DNA of 64,000 bases from NCBI GenBank assembly GCA_964582475.1, contig CAZOQS010000001.1:453172-517171 (forward strand). The letters run 5' to 3'. A program made the translations under genes and the position numbers. Origin of the DNA: JAGOTP01 sp964582475 (GTDB lineage Bacteria; Patescibacteriota; Patescibacteriia; 2-12-FULL-60-25). The notes beneath the pieces were generated by a model. The model was not told the DNA's origin, did no database searches, and worked only from the letters and a program-made list of their open reading frames with translations. Of the stretch, positions 33,782 through 41,386 are shown piece after piece (within the stretch, counting starts at the first letter, position 1; each line of letters starts with the position of its first letter).

Positions 33782-35389
33782 GTGACCACGAGTGAGACGA
33801 ATGAAGGCGTTGCGACGCCTGACGATGATGCCGAGGTGGCCATCGCTATCGGATCGTGGCTGGGAACGGCTACGAACAACCTGCCCGGTCGCTGGGAACT
33901 GGTGTCGAGGCTCCGTGAAGGCGGCATGGGAGAGGTCTTCCGCGCCAAGGATCACGAGCTCTCGAGCGCCACGAACCCGGTGTTCGTCGCGATCAAGATC
34001 GTGAGCGCGCTCGAAGGGAGCGATGCGCTCAAGCGCTTCCGCCGTGAGGCGAAGGTGCTCGCCGAGATGGGGGGATCCAATGTGGTCCATATCATCTCGT
34101 ATGGGCATCAGGATGGATTCGCCTACCTGGTCATGGAGCTCCTCAAGGGCTGTGATCTGGAAGAGCATATCGAGAAGTTCGGGATCTATACCGAAGACAC
34201 CCTGCCCGAACTCCTTCGGATCCTTCGTATCATCGCGTATGTCGTCCTGCGCGCCCACAAGCGCGGACTTCTGCACCGCGACATCAAGCCGGCGAACGTC
34301 TTCCTGAAGCTCGATGGTGCCGAACTCGAGCCCGTGCTCCTGGACTTCGGCATCGCCGGATCCCATGGCGCACGCACCCACAGTACTCAGGCGCAGACGA
34401 AGGCCGGCATGGTCATCGGAACGCCGGGGTACATGGCCTGTGAGCAGATCGGCGGTGAGACTGTCGGTCCGATGGCGGATATCTACGCTCTCTGCGTCAT
34501 CCTTTTCGAAGCGCTCGCGGGCTTTCTCCCGTTCGATGCCTCGAAGGGGAAGGAGCAGGGCTGGGGGCTCATGGCTATGATGAAGAAGGCCATGGCGGAG
34601 AAGGGCGCCGTTGACTACTGGTTGACGCAGCTGCCCGCCTGGGTCCAGCAGGAGCGCTTCAGCGACCTGCGGGACATGCTCCGCAAGGGGCTGGATCCCG
34701 ATCCCAAGAAGCGGTTCGCGTCGACGGACGAGTTCGTCGCGATCATCGACCGCGTGGCGGGAACGGCAAACGCTCCGCGTACGCCGACGCCACGGCCGCC
34801 GCAGGGGGGAGGAACGATCGACAACAACGCCGTAACGGGCGAAGCGCCGATCACCTCGGAACCCTCCATCATCGTCTCGACGACGCCGCGCTGGTCGTGG
34901 CCGTCTCGACGAACCCTGGCTATCGCAGCCATCGGGATCGTGTCATTCGCGGGGATCGTGTTCATCGCTCTTAGCGTGATGAACGCGTCGTCCCATCGCG
35001 CGCATCTCCCGCATGGCCCGACACCCCGCTCTCCGCCATCCGCTCTCGTCGTCACGCATGACGCGGGCACGCCCTCGACCGATGCTGCGACCAGCTCCGA
35101 CGTGACCAACGTCGTGGCGAACACGCAGCTCGGCGAGGATGCCGGCACCCCTCTCACCGTCGTCGCTGACGCGGGGGTCGCGGAGCCGGTCCTGCCCACC
35201 CGGCGTGGGCACGATCGTCGCCCTCACCGGCGGGCGGAGACGGACGAAGAGCGCCAGGCGCGCAGTCTGCAGCGCCGTCTCATGCAGCAGTGCTGCGATG
35301 GGACCGGCATCGCTGGCGCCGTCGGGGCGAGTCGCTGTCCGCCGGCTCCCGGCAGCAGCGATTACCGTCGTTTGTGTGGTCACCACTGA
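33782..35389 (+). CDS. Membrane-anchored Ser/Thr protein kinase (PknB type)
   Basis: A 535-residue Hanks-type kinase. The catalytic domain spans about residues 40-315: glycine loop LREGGMGEVF, ATP-binding Lys in VAIKIV, catalytic loop LLHRDIKPANVFL, DFG in LLDFGIAG, and GTPGYMACEQ in place of the APE segment. A disordered Pro/Thr linker leads to one membrane helix (about 378-400, TLAIAAIGIVSFAGIVFIAL). The outer part is Ala/Asp/Thr-rich with DAGTP repeats and a basic, Cys-containing end. Start is GTG with GGGAGAAA upstream. GC-rich codon use differs sharply from rpoD. Such kinases are typical of Myxococcota and Actinobacteria, so transfer is likely. Confidence 0.88.
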   Translation: MTTSETNEGVATPDDDAEVAIAIGSWLGTATNNLPGRWELVSRLREGGMGEVFRAKDHELSSATNPVFVAIKIVSALEGSDALKRFRREAKVLAEMGGSNVVHIISYGHQDGFAYLVMELLKGCDLEEHIEKFGIYTEDTLPELLRILRIIAYVVLRAHKRGLLHRDIKPANVFLKLDGAELEPVLLDFGIAGSHGARTHSTQAQTKAGMVIGTPGYMACEQIGGETVGPMADIYALCVILFEALAGFLPFDASKGKEQGWGLMAMMKKAMAEKGAVDYWLTQLPAWVQQERFSDLRDMLRKGLDPDPKKRFASTDEFVAIIDRVAGTANAPRTPTPRPPQGGGTIDNNAVTGEAPITSEPSIIVSTTPRWSWPSRRTLAIAAIGIVSFAGIVFIALSVMNASSHRAHLPHGPTPRSPPSALVVTHDAGTPSTDAATSSDVTNVVANTQLGEDAGTPLTVVADAGVAEPVLPTRRGHDRRPHRRAETDEERQARSLQRRLMQQCCDGTGIAGAVGASRCPPAPGSSDYRRLCGHH

Positions 35390-35398
35390 ACTAGGCTA

Positions 35399-35486
35399 TG
35401 GGGTGCCTGTCCGGAACGCTCTTCTCGAGCGACGCCGACAAAACCCCAGTGACCTAAATGGATCAGTCTCTGGTCCCTTCAGGTCA
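35399..35486 (+). repeat. Two multi-arm inverted repeats downstream of the kinase gene
   Basis: Repeat 1 (35399-35448): TGGGGT, TGTC, GG and CGCT pair in order with AGCG, CC, GACA and ACCCCA. Repeat 2 (35450-35486): TGACCT, GG and CAG pair with CTG, CC and AGGTCA. Small internal loops separate the arms. They start 10 bp after the stop codon, and no T tract follows. Confidence 0.7.
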
Positions 35487-35501
35487 ATTCCCAGCTGCCC
35501 C

Positions 35502-35530
35502 TTGCCACAAAAATCCTGGATTGTTAGACT
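35502..35530 (+). promoter_or_regulatory. Promoter of tRNA-Asn
   Basis: TTGCCA (35502-35507), 17-bp spacer, TAGACT (35525-35530), 25 bp before the tRNA. The hexamers are identical to those of the tRNA-Met promoter at 10170-10198; the last 5 bp of the spacer also match. Confidence 0.75.
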
Positions 35531-35589
35531 GCCCCCGCATCTTACAGATGTAGATTCCGAGGTAGCTCAGCGGTAGAGCAGGGGACTGT

Positions 35590-36148
35590 GAACACAGCCT
35601 ATTCATATAAACTGCAAAGTTGTATGGAAAAGCGCTCCTATGCCGATCGTGCTGATTATCTTAAGAAGGCGGTAGCCAAACGAAGACGTCGTGTTCGTGA
35701 AATGGCGGTGGAATACAAAGGGGGCAAATGCCAGCTCTGCGGTTACGCACGCTGCATAGGCGCTCTGGAGTTCCATCATCCAGATCCTTCAAAAAAGGAC
35801 TTTGGAGTTTCAATGGACGGTCTTACTCGCGCTTGGGCGAAAGTCAAAGCAGAAGTAGAAAAATGCGTTCTGGTTTGCGCGAACTGTCATCGAGAGATTC
35901 ACGCCGGTATAACGCAGCTTTCGGCAGTGATGCCGATTGAAACTTGAGGTGAATTGCTGGAAGCCTGTTGCTGTCGATCAGACGGCTACGGTAATCAGCA
36001 GCCAAGCCTCGTCATCACGGTGATTTCGAGGAAGGTTCAGAGACTATCCCATTCGGGAGTACTCCAACAATTGTTGGGGGAAGCGCCTCACTCCTTTGCA
36101 AAAAGGAGAAGATATAGTCCACCCTTTACGGAAACGTAGAGACACGTG
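35590..36148 (+). ncRNA. Group I self-splicing intron in the tRNA-Asn anticodon loop
   Basis: A 559-nt intron with all four conserved core elements in order: P (AATTGCTGGAA, 35952-35962), Q (AATCAGCAGCC, 35993-36003), R (GTTCAGAGACTA, 36035-36046) and S (AAGATATAGTCC, 36109-36120). P pairs with Q, and R pairs with S. The HNH gene lies in the 5' part, before P. The P1 helix is less clear: CTGT and ACAG flank the 5' splice site, but the usual U-G wobble is not seen, so the exact splice position rests on restoring the tRNA loop. Confidence 0.88.
35624..35947 (+). CDS. HNH homing endonuclease inside the intron
   Basis: A 107-residue protein. A basic N-terminal helix (RADYLKKAVAKRRRRVREMAV) leads to an HNH domain with a zinc knuckle CQLCG, the core LEFHHPDPSKKDF, and a second knuckle CANCHREIHAG. 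Such enzymes cut intron-less alleles and spread the intron. The ATG at 35624 is chosen; the reading frame is open back to a GTG at 35588, but that codon lies in the 5' exon. Host-like composition. Confidence 0.85.
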   Translation: MEKRSYADRADYLKKAVAKRRRRVREMAVEYKGGKCQLCGYARCIGALEFHHPDPSKKDFGVSMDGLTRAWAKVKAEVEKCVLVCANCHREIHAGITQLSAVMPIET

Positions 36149-36183
36149 TAATCCCTTGGCCGTGGGTTCGATCCCCACCCTCG

Positions 36184-36268
36184 GAGCCATGAGCGACAGT
36201 GTCTGGCGACCCAGACACTGTCAATCAAAAAAGCACCACAAACGTGGTGCTTTTTTGTTGTTTGGCGA
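36184..36268 (+). repeat. Twin-hairpin dispersed element, copy 1 (terminator of tRNA-Asn)
   Basis: It begins in the tRNA 3' end (GAGCCATGA). Hairpin 1 is GACAGTGTCTGG-cgac-CCAGACACTGTC (36195-36222); hairpin 2 is AAAAAAGCACCAC-aaac-GTGGTGCTTTTTT (36227-36256), a textbook intrinsic terminator. Near-identical copies are at 40.8 and 45.6 kb. Weak similarity to copy 3 continues to about 36290. Confidence 0.9.
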
Positions 36269-36422
36269 CTCTCGATCAAGTTCGAGAAAGTTCCTTTCCC
36301 ACTCAGGGTGAAAAGTCATGAAAATGAAAATTCGTTTTATCCTAGAGAAGAAAAAGAGTTCAAATCCCACCCAGGTCTTTGGTGATATTTTTGACTAAAA
36401 ATTTAAACTCTAGATTAACTTC

Positions 36423-36917
36423 TCAGACCCTTTTATTTTCACAAGCTATGGCTGCCCAGGCGGCCAATAATACGACTTGCACCCAAAACATAAGCGCATT
36501 CAACCCTCCTGTGCTCGGACTTGTCCATCCGGCGGCAAAGTAGAAGTTCAGATTCATAAAAGCTCCTCCCAAGAGCGCTGCGACCGCTATGAAACGTGCA
36601 AGATTTTTGGATGATTGTTGCTTACTGAACGCATACAGAACGAGAGCCGCGAGTAATCCGATCCCTGTAAGCACTTCACCCCATTGTACGAGCGTACCGA
36701 ATGCGAGTGGATGAGTTTTTGCAACGTCTAACATGGAACGAACATACCATTCATGCGGGTTACCATTCTCAAAGCGGGCGAGTGTCTTTCCGATATTCGG
36801 TACAAATTGCCCTCCACGGACTTTCTCCCAGCCGGAAGAAAGCCATTCGTAGGCGAGAATGAGTTGTATTGTAAAGGGAACGAAAAGGCGATGAGAGAGA
36901 ATATGTGATGGGTTCAT
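36423..36917 (-). CDS. DoxX/DoxD-like membrane protein
   Basis: A 164-residue protein with four hydrophobic helices. The first carries the family motif YEWLSSGWEKVRGGQF; later segments are LGGAFMNLNFYFAAGW and LNALMFWVQVVLLAAWAAI. This is the pattern of DoxX and of the small thiosulfate:quinone oxidoreductase subunit DoxD. The substrate is unknown here. It lies 18 bp downstream of nrdG on the same strand and may be the last gene of that operon. The ATG at 36915-36917 is chosen because the first helix then starts near residue 12. Confidence 0.72.
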   Translation of the reverse strand: MNPSHILSHRLFVPFTIQLILAYEWLSSGWEKVRGGQFVPNIGKTLARFENGNPHEWYVRSMLDVAKTHPLAFGTLVQWGEVLTGIGLLAALVLYAFSKQQSSKNLARFIAVAALLGGAFMNLNFYFAAGWTSPSTGGLNALMFWVQVVLLAAWAAIACENKRV

Positions 36918-36935
36918 ATACGAATAGTTTATCAT

Positions 36936-37637
36936 TTAAGATCTCACTTCCACTTGTAACAGCGGATGTTTGTTTCGAATACTGTTGGCGACAGATTCAA
37001 GATCAAGCGGTTCCGTTCGTGTTAATGCAGGGTTCAACGTTTTTCCATAACGGATCTCCTGCAGGGCATAACGCTCTCCTTCCCGTAATTGTCCTGCGAT
37101 CTCTTCCAAATCCTCTTTTCCATGAAGGCCTGAATAGACCGTGGTGCGGAACTCGTGAGGAGTTGAGGAATCTTGGATTAAGCGGAATGTTTCGCGGCAA
37201 TTATCGATCACGTTCTTTTGATTTATGCCAATGACTTCTGAATAACGCTCCCACGTGTGCTTGAGATCCATCGCAAAGAAATCGACCAATTGTTCTTTGA
37301 TGAGCTTCTCAATTATTCGTGGAGTTAATCCGTTTGTGTCGAGCTTCACCAGCATCCCCAATCGTTTCACCTTTTTGATGAACTCTGAAAGATCGGTATG
37401 TACCGTCGGTTCTCCTCCTGTAATGCACACCCCTTCTACGATATGTTTTCTTTTGTTGAGATGTTCAAGAACATCTTCCTCCTTGAGTATTTTACTTACA
37501 TCAGACGCTTGAGTGGGAATTAGCTCCGGATTGTGGCAATACACGCAGCGGAACGGACAGCCTTGGGTAAAGACAATGGAACAAATGATGCCCGGGTAGT
37601 CGAGCAAGCTAAGAGGTTGGAATCCAGAAATAATCAT
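36936..37637 (-). CDS. nrdG: Anaerobic ribonucleotide reductase activating protein (radical SAM)
   Basis: A 233-residue radical SAM enzyme. The [4Fe-4S] motif is CPFRCVYC near residue 25, followed by GVCITGGEPTVH (SAM-binding GGE) and LVKLDTNGLTP. It forms the glycyl radical on NrdD under anoxia. The start ATG overlaps the end of nrdD by 4 bp, so the two are coupled. A longer in-frame opening would overlap nrdD extensively and is rejected. The short length fits the activase type that begins ISGFQPLSLLDYPG. Confidence 0.92.
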   Translation of the reverse strand: MIISGFQPLSLLDYPGIICSIVFTQGCPFRCVYCHNPELIPTQASDVSKILKEEDVLEHLNKRKHIVEGVCITGGEPTVHTDLSEFIKKVKRLGMLVKLDTNGLTPRIIEKLIKEQLVDFFAMDLKHTWERYSEVIGINQKNVIDNCRETFRLIQDSSTPHEFRTTVYSGLHGKEDLEEIAGQLREGERYALQEIRYGKTLNPALTRTEPLDLESVANSIRNKHPLLQVEVRS

Positions 37638-39766
37638 ACGGTTTGGCAAGCTAATGCCGGTTCTTGCTGAGTAGTCGTTTCTGTTTGTGTTTGAACGACG
37701 TATTCTTTCCGTTCTTTGTATTCGCTCTTCTTTCCCTTGTTCCATTGGTCGACTGGACGGAAATAACCAACGATTCTTGACCAGATTTCACAGGTTGATT
37801 CGCATGTTGGGCAGGTCTGGATCTCTCCGGTCAGGTAACCGTGTTTCGGACAGATGCTGAAGGTTGGAGTAATAGTGAAGTAGGGGAGATGGTAGGACTC
37901 GGCGACTTTTTTGACGAAACTCGCACATGTTTTCCAATCTCGCACCCGTTCACCCAAGAAGAGATGGAGCACGGTACCGCCCGTATACTTCGTCTGTAGA
38001 GCGTCTTGATGATCGAGAGCTGAGAGCGGATCGTCCGTGTATCCAACGGGGAGATGAGTCGAGTTGGTGTAGTAGGGTGCGTCTGGCATTCCTGCTTGGA
38101 TGATGCCGGGATAACGCGCTTGATCCTCTTTGGCGAAGCGGTAGGTTACGCCTTCCGCCGGAGTCGCTTCAAGATTGTAGAGCGTGCCCGTTTCATCTTG
38201 GTACGCGATCAAACGGTCCCGCATGAACTCAAGGACTTCATGAGCGAAAGCGGTTCCTTCCTCCGAACCAAGGTTTGCGCCTAAGAAGTTCAAGCAGGCT
38301 TCATTCATGCCATTCAAACCAATTGTTGAAAAGTGATTACGCAAAGAAGGAAGGTATCGTTTGGTATAAGGGAGAAGTCCTCGATCAATGTTGTCTTGGA
38401 CGACCTTCCGTTTGATCTCAAGCGAATTTTTGGCGATGTCCATGAGCTTGCCGAGTCGTTCAAAGAAGTTTGTTTTCGTTTTGGCGAGATACGCGATGCG
38501 GGGAAGATTGATTGTGACGACACCGACGCTCCCCGTCATTTCAGCCGAGCCGAACAAACCTCCACCACGGGCACGCAAGACGCGTAAGTCGAGCTGTAAC
38601 CGGCAACACATGCTCCGAACATCACTTGGGTTGAGTGAAGAATTCATGAAATTCTGGAAATACGGAATGCCATATTTTGACGTCATCTCAAACAAGAGCT
38701 TGGCATTTTCTGTGTCCCACTTGAAATCTTTCGTGATGTTGTAGGTCGGAATCGGGAAGGTGAACACGCGCCCCTTACGGTCGCCTTTCGTCATGATTTC
38801 GATAAAGGCTCTGTTGATGAGGTCCATTTCCGGCTGGCAGTCGGCATAGGTGAACGACTCTTCTGTTCCAGCGATAATTGGTTTCTTGTCTTTCAGATCG
38901 TCAGGCGCGACCCAATCAAGGGTGATGTTCGTAAACGGTGTCTGCATTCCCCAGCGTGAAGGGACATTCAAGTTGAAGACGAACTGTTGAACGCCTTGGT
39001 AGATCTGTTCGTAGGAGAGTTTGTCACGTTTAGCGTAAGGGGCAAGCATCGTATCAAACGAAGAAAAAGCTTGTGCTCCCGCCCATTCGTTTTGCAACGT
39101 CCCAAGGAAGTTCACCATCTGTCCAAGAGCCGTTTCAAAATGCTTGGGAGGATCGGATTCGACTTTACCCGCGACTCCGTTGAACCCCTCTTCGAGGAGC
39201 TGGCGCAAACTCCAACCCGCACAATAGCCTGAGAACATTCCAAGGTCGTGAAGATGGAAGTCGCCCTCGGTATGCGCTTCGCGGACTTCCTTTGGATAAA
39301 TGTAACTCAACCAATAGTTTGCCGTAATTTTGCCAGAGGTGTTCAAAATCATGCCACCGAGTGAATAGCCTTGATTAGCGTTCTCGTTCACACGCCAATC
39401 GGACTGATTGAGGTATTCGCTGATGGTTTTATCAACGTCAACGGCGACTTTCGTTGTTTCACGTGCCTGCATCCGTTTTTCGCGGTAGACGATATAGCTC
39501 TTAGCCGTTTTGAAGTAGCCGGAGGCCATGAGGGTGAACTCGACGATATCTTGGATTTCCTCAACCGAAATTTCTTTGCGTGTTTTGCCTTGTTTTGTAA
39601 TGAAAAGTAAGATCGTTTCCGTAAGACGGCGGACTTCTGGAAGTCCGAGTTCCTCCGTCGTTTCCGACGCCAAGCGGATGGCATTGTAAATACGCTCTTT
39701 ATCAAAAGAAGCTTTTTGCCCGTCACGCTTCAGGACGTCGGGGAGAGTAATGGATGATGTGGTCAT
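37634..39766 (-). CDS. nrdD: Anaerobic ribonucleoside-triphosphate reductase
   Basis: A 710-residue class III reductase. An N-terminal ATP-cone (residues ~10-100, LKRDGQKASFDKERIYNAIR) senses ATP/dATP. The core holds the active-site cysteines and VGVVTINLPRIAYLA. The C terminus has a zinc site (CPKHGYLTGEIQTCPTC) and the glycyl-radical loop RIVGYFRPVDQWNKGKKSEY. It makes deoxynucleotides without oxygen. It is preceded by a small zinc-ribbon gene and followed by nrdG. A predicted NrdR box pair lies upstream of the cluster. Confidence 0.95.
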   Translation of the reverse strand: MTTSSITLPDVLKRDGQKASFDKERIYNAIRLASETTEELGLPEVRRLTETILLFITKQGKTRKEISVEEIQDIVEFTLMASGYFKTAKSYIVYREKRMQARETTKVAVDVDKTISEYLNQSDWRVNENANQGYSLGGMILNTSGKITANYWLSYIYPKEVREAHTEGDFHLHDLGMFSGYCAGWSLRQLLEEGFNGVAGKVESDPPKHFETALGQMVNFLGTLQNEWAGAQAFSSFDTMLAPYAKRDKLSYEQIYQGVQQFVFNLNVPSRWGMQTPFTNITLDWVAPDDLKDKKPIIAGTEESFTYADCQPEMDLINRAFIEIMTKGDRKGRVFTFPIPTYNITKDFKWDTENAKLLFEMTSKYGIPYFQNFMNSSLNPSDVRSMCCRLQLDLRVLRARGGGLFGSAEMTGSVGVVTINLPRIAYLAKTKTNFFERLGKLMDIAKNSLEIKRKVVQDNIDRGLLPYTKRYLPSLRNHFSTIGLNGMNEACLNFLGANLGSEEGTAFAHEVLEFMRDRLIAYQDETGTLYNLEATPAEGVTYRFAKEDQARYPGIIQAGMPDAPYYTNSTHLPVGYTDDPLSALDHQDALQTKYTGGTVLHLFLGERVRDWKTCASFVKKVAESYHLPYFTITPTFSICPKHGYLTGEIQTCPTCESTCEIWSRIVGYFRPVDQWNKGKKSEYKERKEYVVQTQTETTTQQEPALACQTV

Positions 39767-39840
39767 ACGGAGAAAAATGAACAAAATAAAAACTCACGGT
39801 CTGTGAGCTTCGAGAGCTTCTGTGGGGGATCAAACGGATG

Positions 39841-40047
39841 TTACGTAGACTCTTTTTGAGAATCCCAGCTGATGCGGTTGGGGCAGTTCTTAATTAAGCA
39901 TAAGAGTTCATTGAATTGAGTGGCTTGAATCGTACTGACCTCATGACAATGCTTGCATTTGACCTCAATCGAGCCCTCAACGAGCAATCCTTTGAAGAAC
40001 AGCTTATGACATGATTTGCATCGATACTCGGTGACGCAATTTGGCAT
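39841..40047 (-). CDS. Com-like zinc-ribbon protein
   Basis: A 68-residue protein with two CxxC knuckles: EYRCKSCHKLFFKG and EVKCKHCHEVSTIQ. The pattern CxxCxKLxFKG...VEIKCxxC is that of the Mu Com family of small zinc-finger regulators, which in phage Mu bind mRNA. A third Cys pair is not formed (LCLIKNC). It is the first gene before nrdD (74-bp gap, same strand) and so may be cotranscribed with it; a role in nrd control is only a guess. Confidence 0.72.
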   Translation of the reverse strand: MPNCVTEYRCKSCHKLFFKGLLVEGSIEVKCKHCHEVSTIQATQFNELLCLIKNCPNRISWDSQKEST

Positions 40048-40121
40048 AGACTGTCTTCACAAGATAGCTTCCAAGAAGGCTTCGGTAAAGGGATGAGAAA
40101 CAAGCCATCTTTTTTGGTTAT

Positions 40122-40169
40122 CCACAACATGTAGTGGTTGAAATACAAATAGAGCACAATATGTAGTAG
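40122..40169 (-). promoter_or_regulatory. Predicted tandem NrdR boxes upstream of the nrd operon
   Basis: Two 16-bp imperfect palindromes, CCACAACATGTAGTGG (40122-40137) and GCACAATATGTAGTAG (40154-40169), with a start-to-start distance of 32 bp, three helical turns. Both match 12 of 16 positions of the known NrdR consensus (ACACwATATATwGTGT). They lie 75 bp upstream of the zinc-ribbon gene that precedes nrdD. Confidence 0.7.
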
Positions 40170-40261
40170 TAGCGTGAGAAGAAACCGGCTGTCAGTTTAT
40201 ACCATTTTGTACGTTTGAATGTATGCCGGATCGCAATGGGTAAGCTCTTTTATTTTTTATA

Positions 40262-40405
40262 ATGAATCCTATGTTGAAAGAAAGATCACTTACAAAAACA
40301 CTCTATAAAATCGACGACATTGTGCTCGTACATGGAATGTATATGTGTGTTCCCTGTGGGTACGTGCAGGAGCTTCAGGAGGTGGCTACGATGGTAAATC
40401 AGTAG
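40262..40405 (+). CDS. Small CxxC protein
   Basis: A 47-residue reading frame, MNPMLKERSL..., with a single zinc-knuckle-like segment GMYMCVPCGYVQELQE. Larger bacterial proteins of this kind have a second CxxC after about 15 residues; here the frame stops first, so it may be a truncated remnant. It is transcribed divergently from the nrd operon. Composition matches the surroundings. Only moderate support. Confidence 0.4.
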   Translation: MNPMLKERSLTKTLYKIDDIVLVHGMYMCVPCGYVQELQEVATMVNQ

Positions 40406-40512
40406 TTCGAGCGGTTATGCAGCTCTCGTCAACTTGATCGAGAGCTAGACATTTGAGAGTGGCGGGAGTACCAATTGATGACGTACTATTGATTCACTAG
40501 TGACGATGATCT

Positions 40513-40773
40513 ATGGAAGAAAACAAGACTACCCCAACTGAAATCGAGCGATATGCAGCAACCTTGAAAAATGTGACAGATATGTTTGAGTCCTGCGGTT
40601 GTCAGACGGAGCTGAAAGCCTCATCTCCTGCTCAGGCGCTTTTGACCATCAGAGGCCCTGTTTCTATGTGTCCAAAGTCTATCTTTGATCAACACGTAGA
40701 AGAGGCAAAAGATCTTATGCGATCCTCGCATTCCGGAGTATCCTTCGAAGTCGGTATCGAGGAAGTTGAGTAG
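40513..40773 (+). CDS. Small hypothetical protein
   Basis: An 86-residue soluble protein with an N-terminal helix (EIERYAATLKNVTDMFESC), a CGC pair, and a strand-helix-strand remainder (ALLTIRGPVSMCPKSIFDQHVEEAKDLM, SFEVGIEE). No family recognised. It is followed by copy 2 of the twin-hairpin element, which would serve as its terminator. Confidence 0.55.
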   Translation: MEENKTTPTEIERYAATLKNVTDMFESCGCQTELKASSPAQALLTIRGPVSMCPKSIFDQHVEEAKDLMRSSHSGVSFEVGIEEVE

Positions 40774-40793
40774 ATACTCACCAGTCTTTTCAT

Positions 40794-40893
40794 GGTTCGA
40801 GAAGCTACCTGAGAGCCATGATCGACAGTGTCTGGCAACCCAGACACTGTCGATCAAAAAAGCACCACAAACGTGGTGCTTTTTTGTTGTTTG
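40794..40893 (+). repeat. Twin-hairpin dispersed element, copy 2, with tRNA-tail-like flank
   Basis: Hairpin 1 is GACAGTGTCTGG (40824-40835)/CCAGACACTGTC (40840-40851); hairpin 2 is at 40856-40885 and equals copy 1. Upstream there is a T-loop-like GGTTCGA (40794-40800) exactly 21 bp before GCCATGA (40815-40821), the same spacing as in the real tRNA-Asn, but the stems between are not preserved. Confidence 0.85.
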
Positions 40894-40914
40894 CGATAGG
40901 TAGCTTTTCGATTC

Positions 40915-41373
40915 TTACAGTGCAAGAAAGCTCGCGATAAACAAAACAACTCCAGCGCTTAATAAACACCCGGCCATCTTTCCGACGGCTGATCCGAGCA
41001 TTGTGCGTTTGTCGCTCACTTTGGCAGCTCGTGCTCGTTCAGCGATGAGTCCCTCGAAGATGCCGGCGATGCCATCGGTGACTGCATTCCCAACGACTCC
41101 GCCAATGACTGCGCCTGCGACTCCGCCTAACTCACCTCCAAAAATTGCCATGATGGCCAATATTCCGTTATCGATCATCCCAAAAACGATATCAGGCCAT
41201 ATTCGTTTTAGTGGGATCCTGAAGGGAGTGAGTGAAAGAAGGCACAAGATCCCGAGTCCAATGATAACGAGTCCGATGAAGCGCGTATGGTAGATGAAAT
41301 ACCCGCTCACCCCCAATACGATTACGCACAGAGCGAGAACGTTGAGAATGGAAGCGACAAGATGATTTTTCAT
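40915..41373 (-). CDS. Small integral membrane protein
   Basis: A 152-residue protein with about four membrane helices: VASILNVLALCVIVLGVSGYF, FIGLVIIGLGILCLL, a Gly-rich MIDNGILAIMAIFGGELGGVAGAVIGG stretch, and LLSAGVVLFIASFLAL at the end. The Gly-rich segment between residues 75 and 105 resembles glycine-zipper membrane regions. No family or function recognised. It ends near copy 2 of the repeat and lies 13 bp downstream of the DM13 gene, so the two are probably cotranscribed. Confidence 0.6.
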   Translation of the reverse strand: MKNHLVASILNVLALCVIVLGVSGYFIYHTRFIGLVIIGLGILCLLSLTPFRIPLKRIWPDIVFGMIDNGILAIMAIFGGELGGVAGAVIGGVVGNAVTDGIAGIFEGLIAERARAAKVSDKRTMLGSAVGKMAGCLLSAGVVLFIASFLAL

Positions 41374-41386
41374 ATCGTGCAAGCAG

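Larger units (their letters stand above)
35556..36189 (+). tRNA. tRNA-Asn (anticodon GTT) interrupted by a group I intron
   Basis: Exons are 35556-35589 and 36149-36189. Joined, they give acceptor TCCGAGG/CCTCGGA with discriminator G73 and encoded CCA, D arm GCTC-AGCGGTA-GAGC, anticodon stem GGGGA/TCCCT, loop CTGTTAA and T arm GTGGG-TTCGATC-CCCAC. The U1-A72 pair and G73 are normal for bacterial tRNA-Asn. The junction after T35 restores a 7-nt loop, follows a U and leaves the intron ending in G, as group I introns require. A contiguous reading of the 5' side (GTG, His) is rejected because the G-1 and C73 of tRNA-His are absent. Confidence 0.85.

Noticed and set aside
35556..35630. Reading the split tRNA as tRNA-His (GTG) or tRNA-Thr (TGT)
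   Set aside because: The contiguous 5' loop CTGTGAA suggests His, and an alternative junction gives Thr, but G73 with U1-A72 and no G-1 fits Asn, and the Asn junction gives a normal 7-nt loop with an intron that follows U and ends in G.
39452..39467. Possible parS site (TGTTTCACGTG half) for the ParB encoded at 15.3 kb
   Set aside because: Only one half matches the known 16-bp palindrome and it lies inside nrdD.
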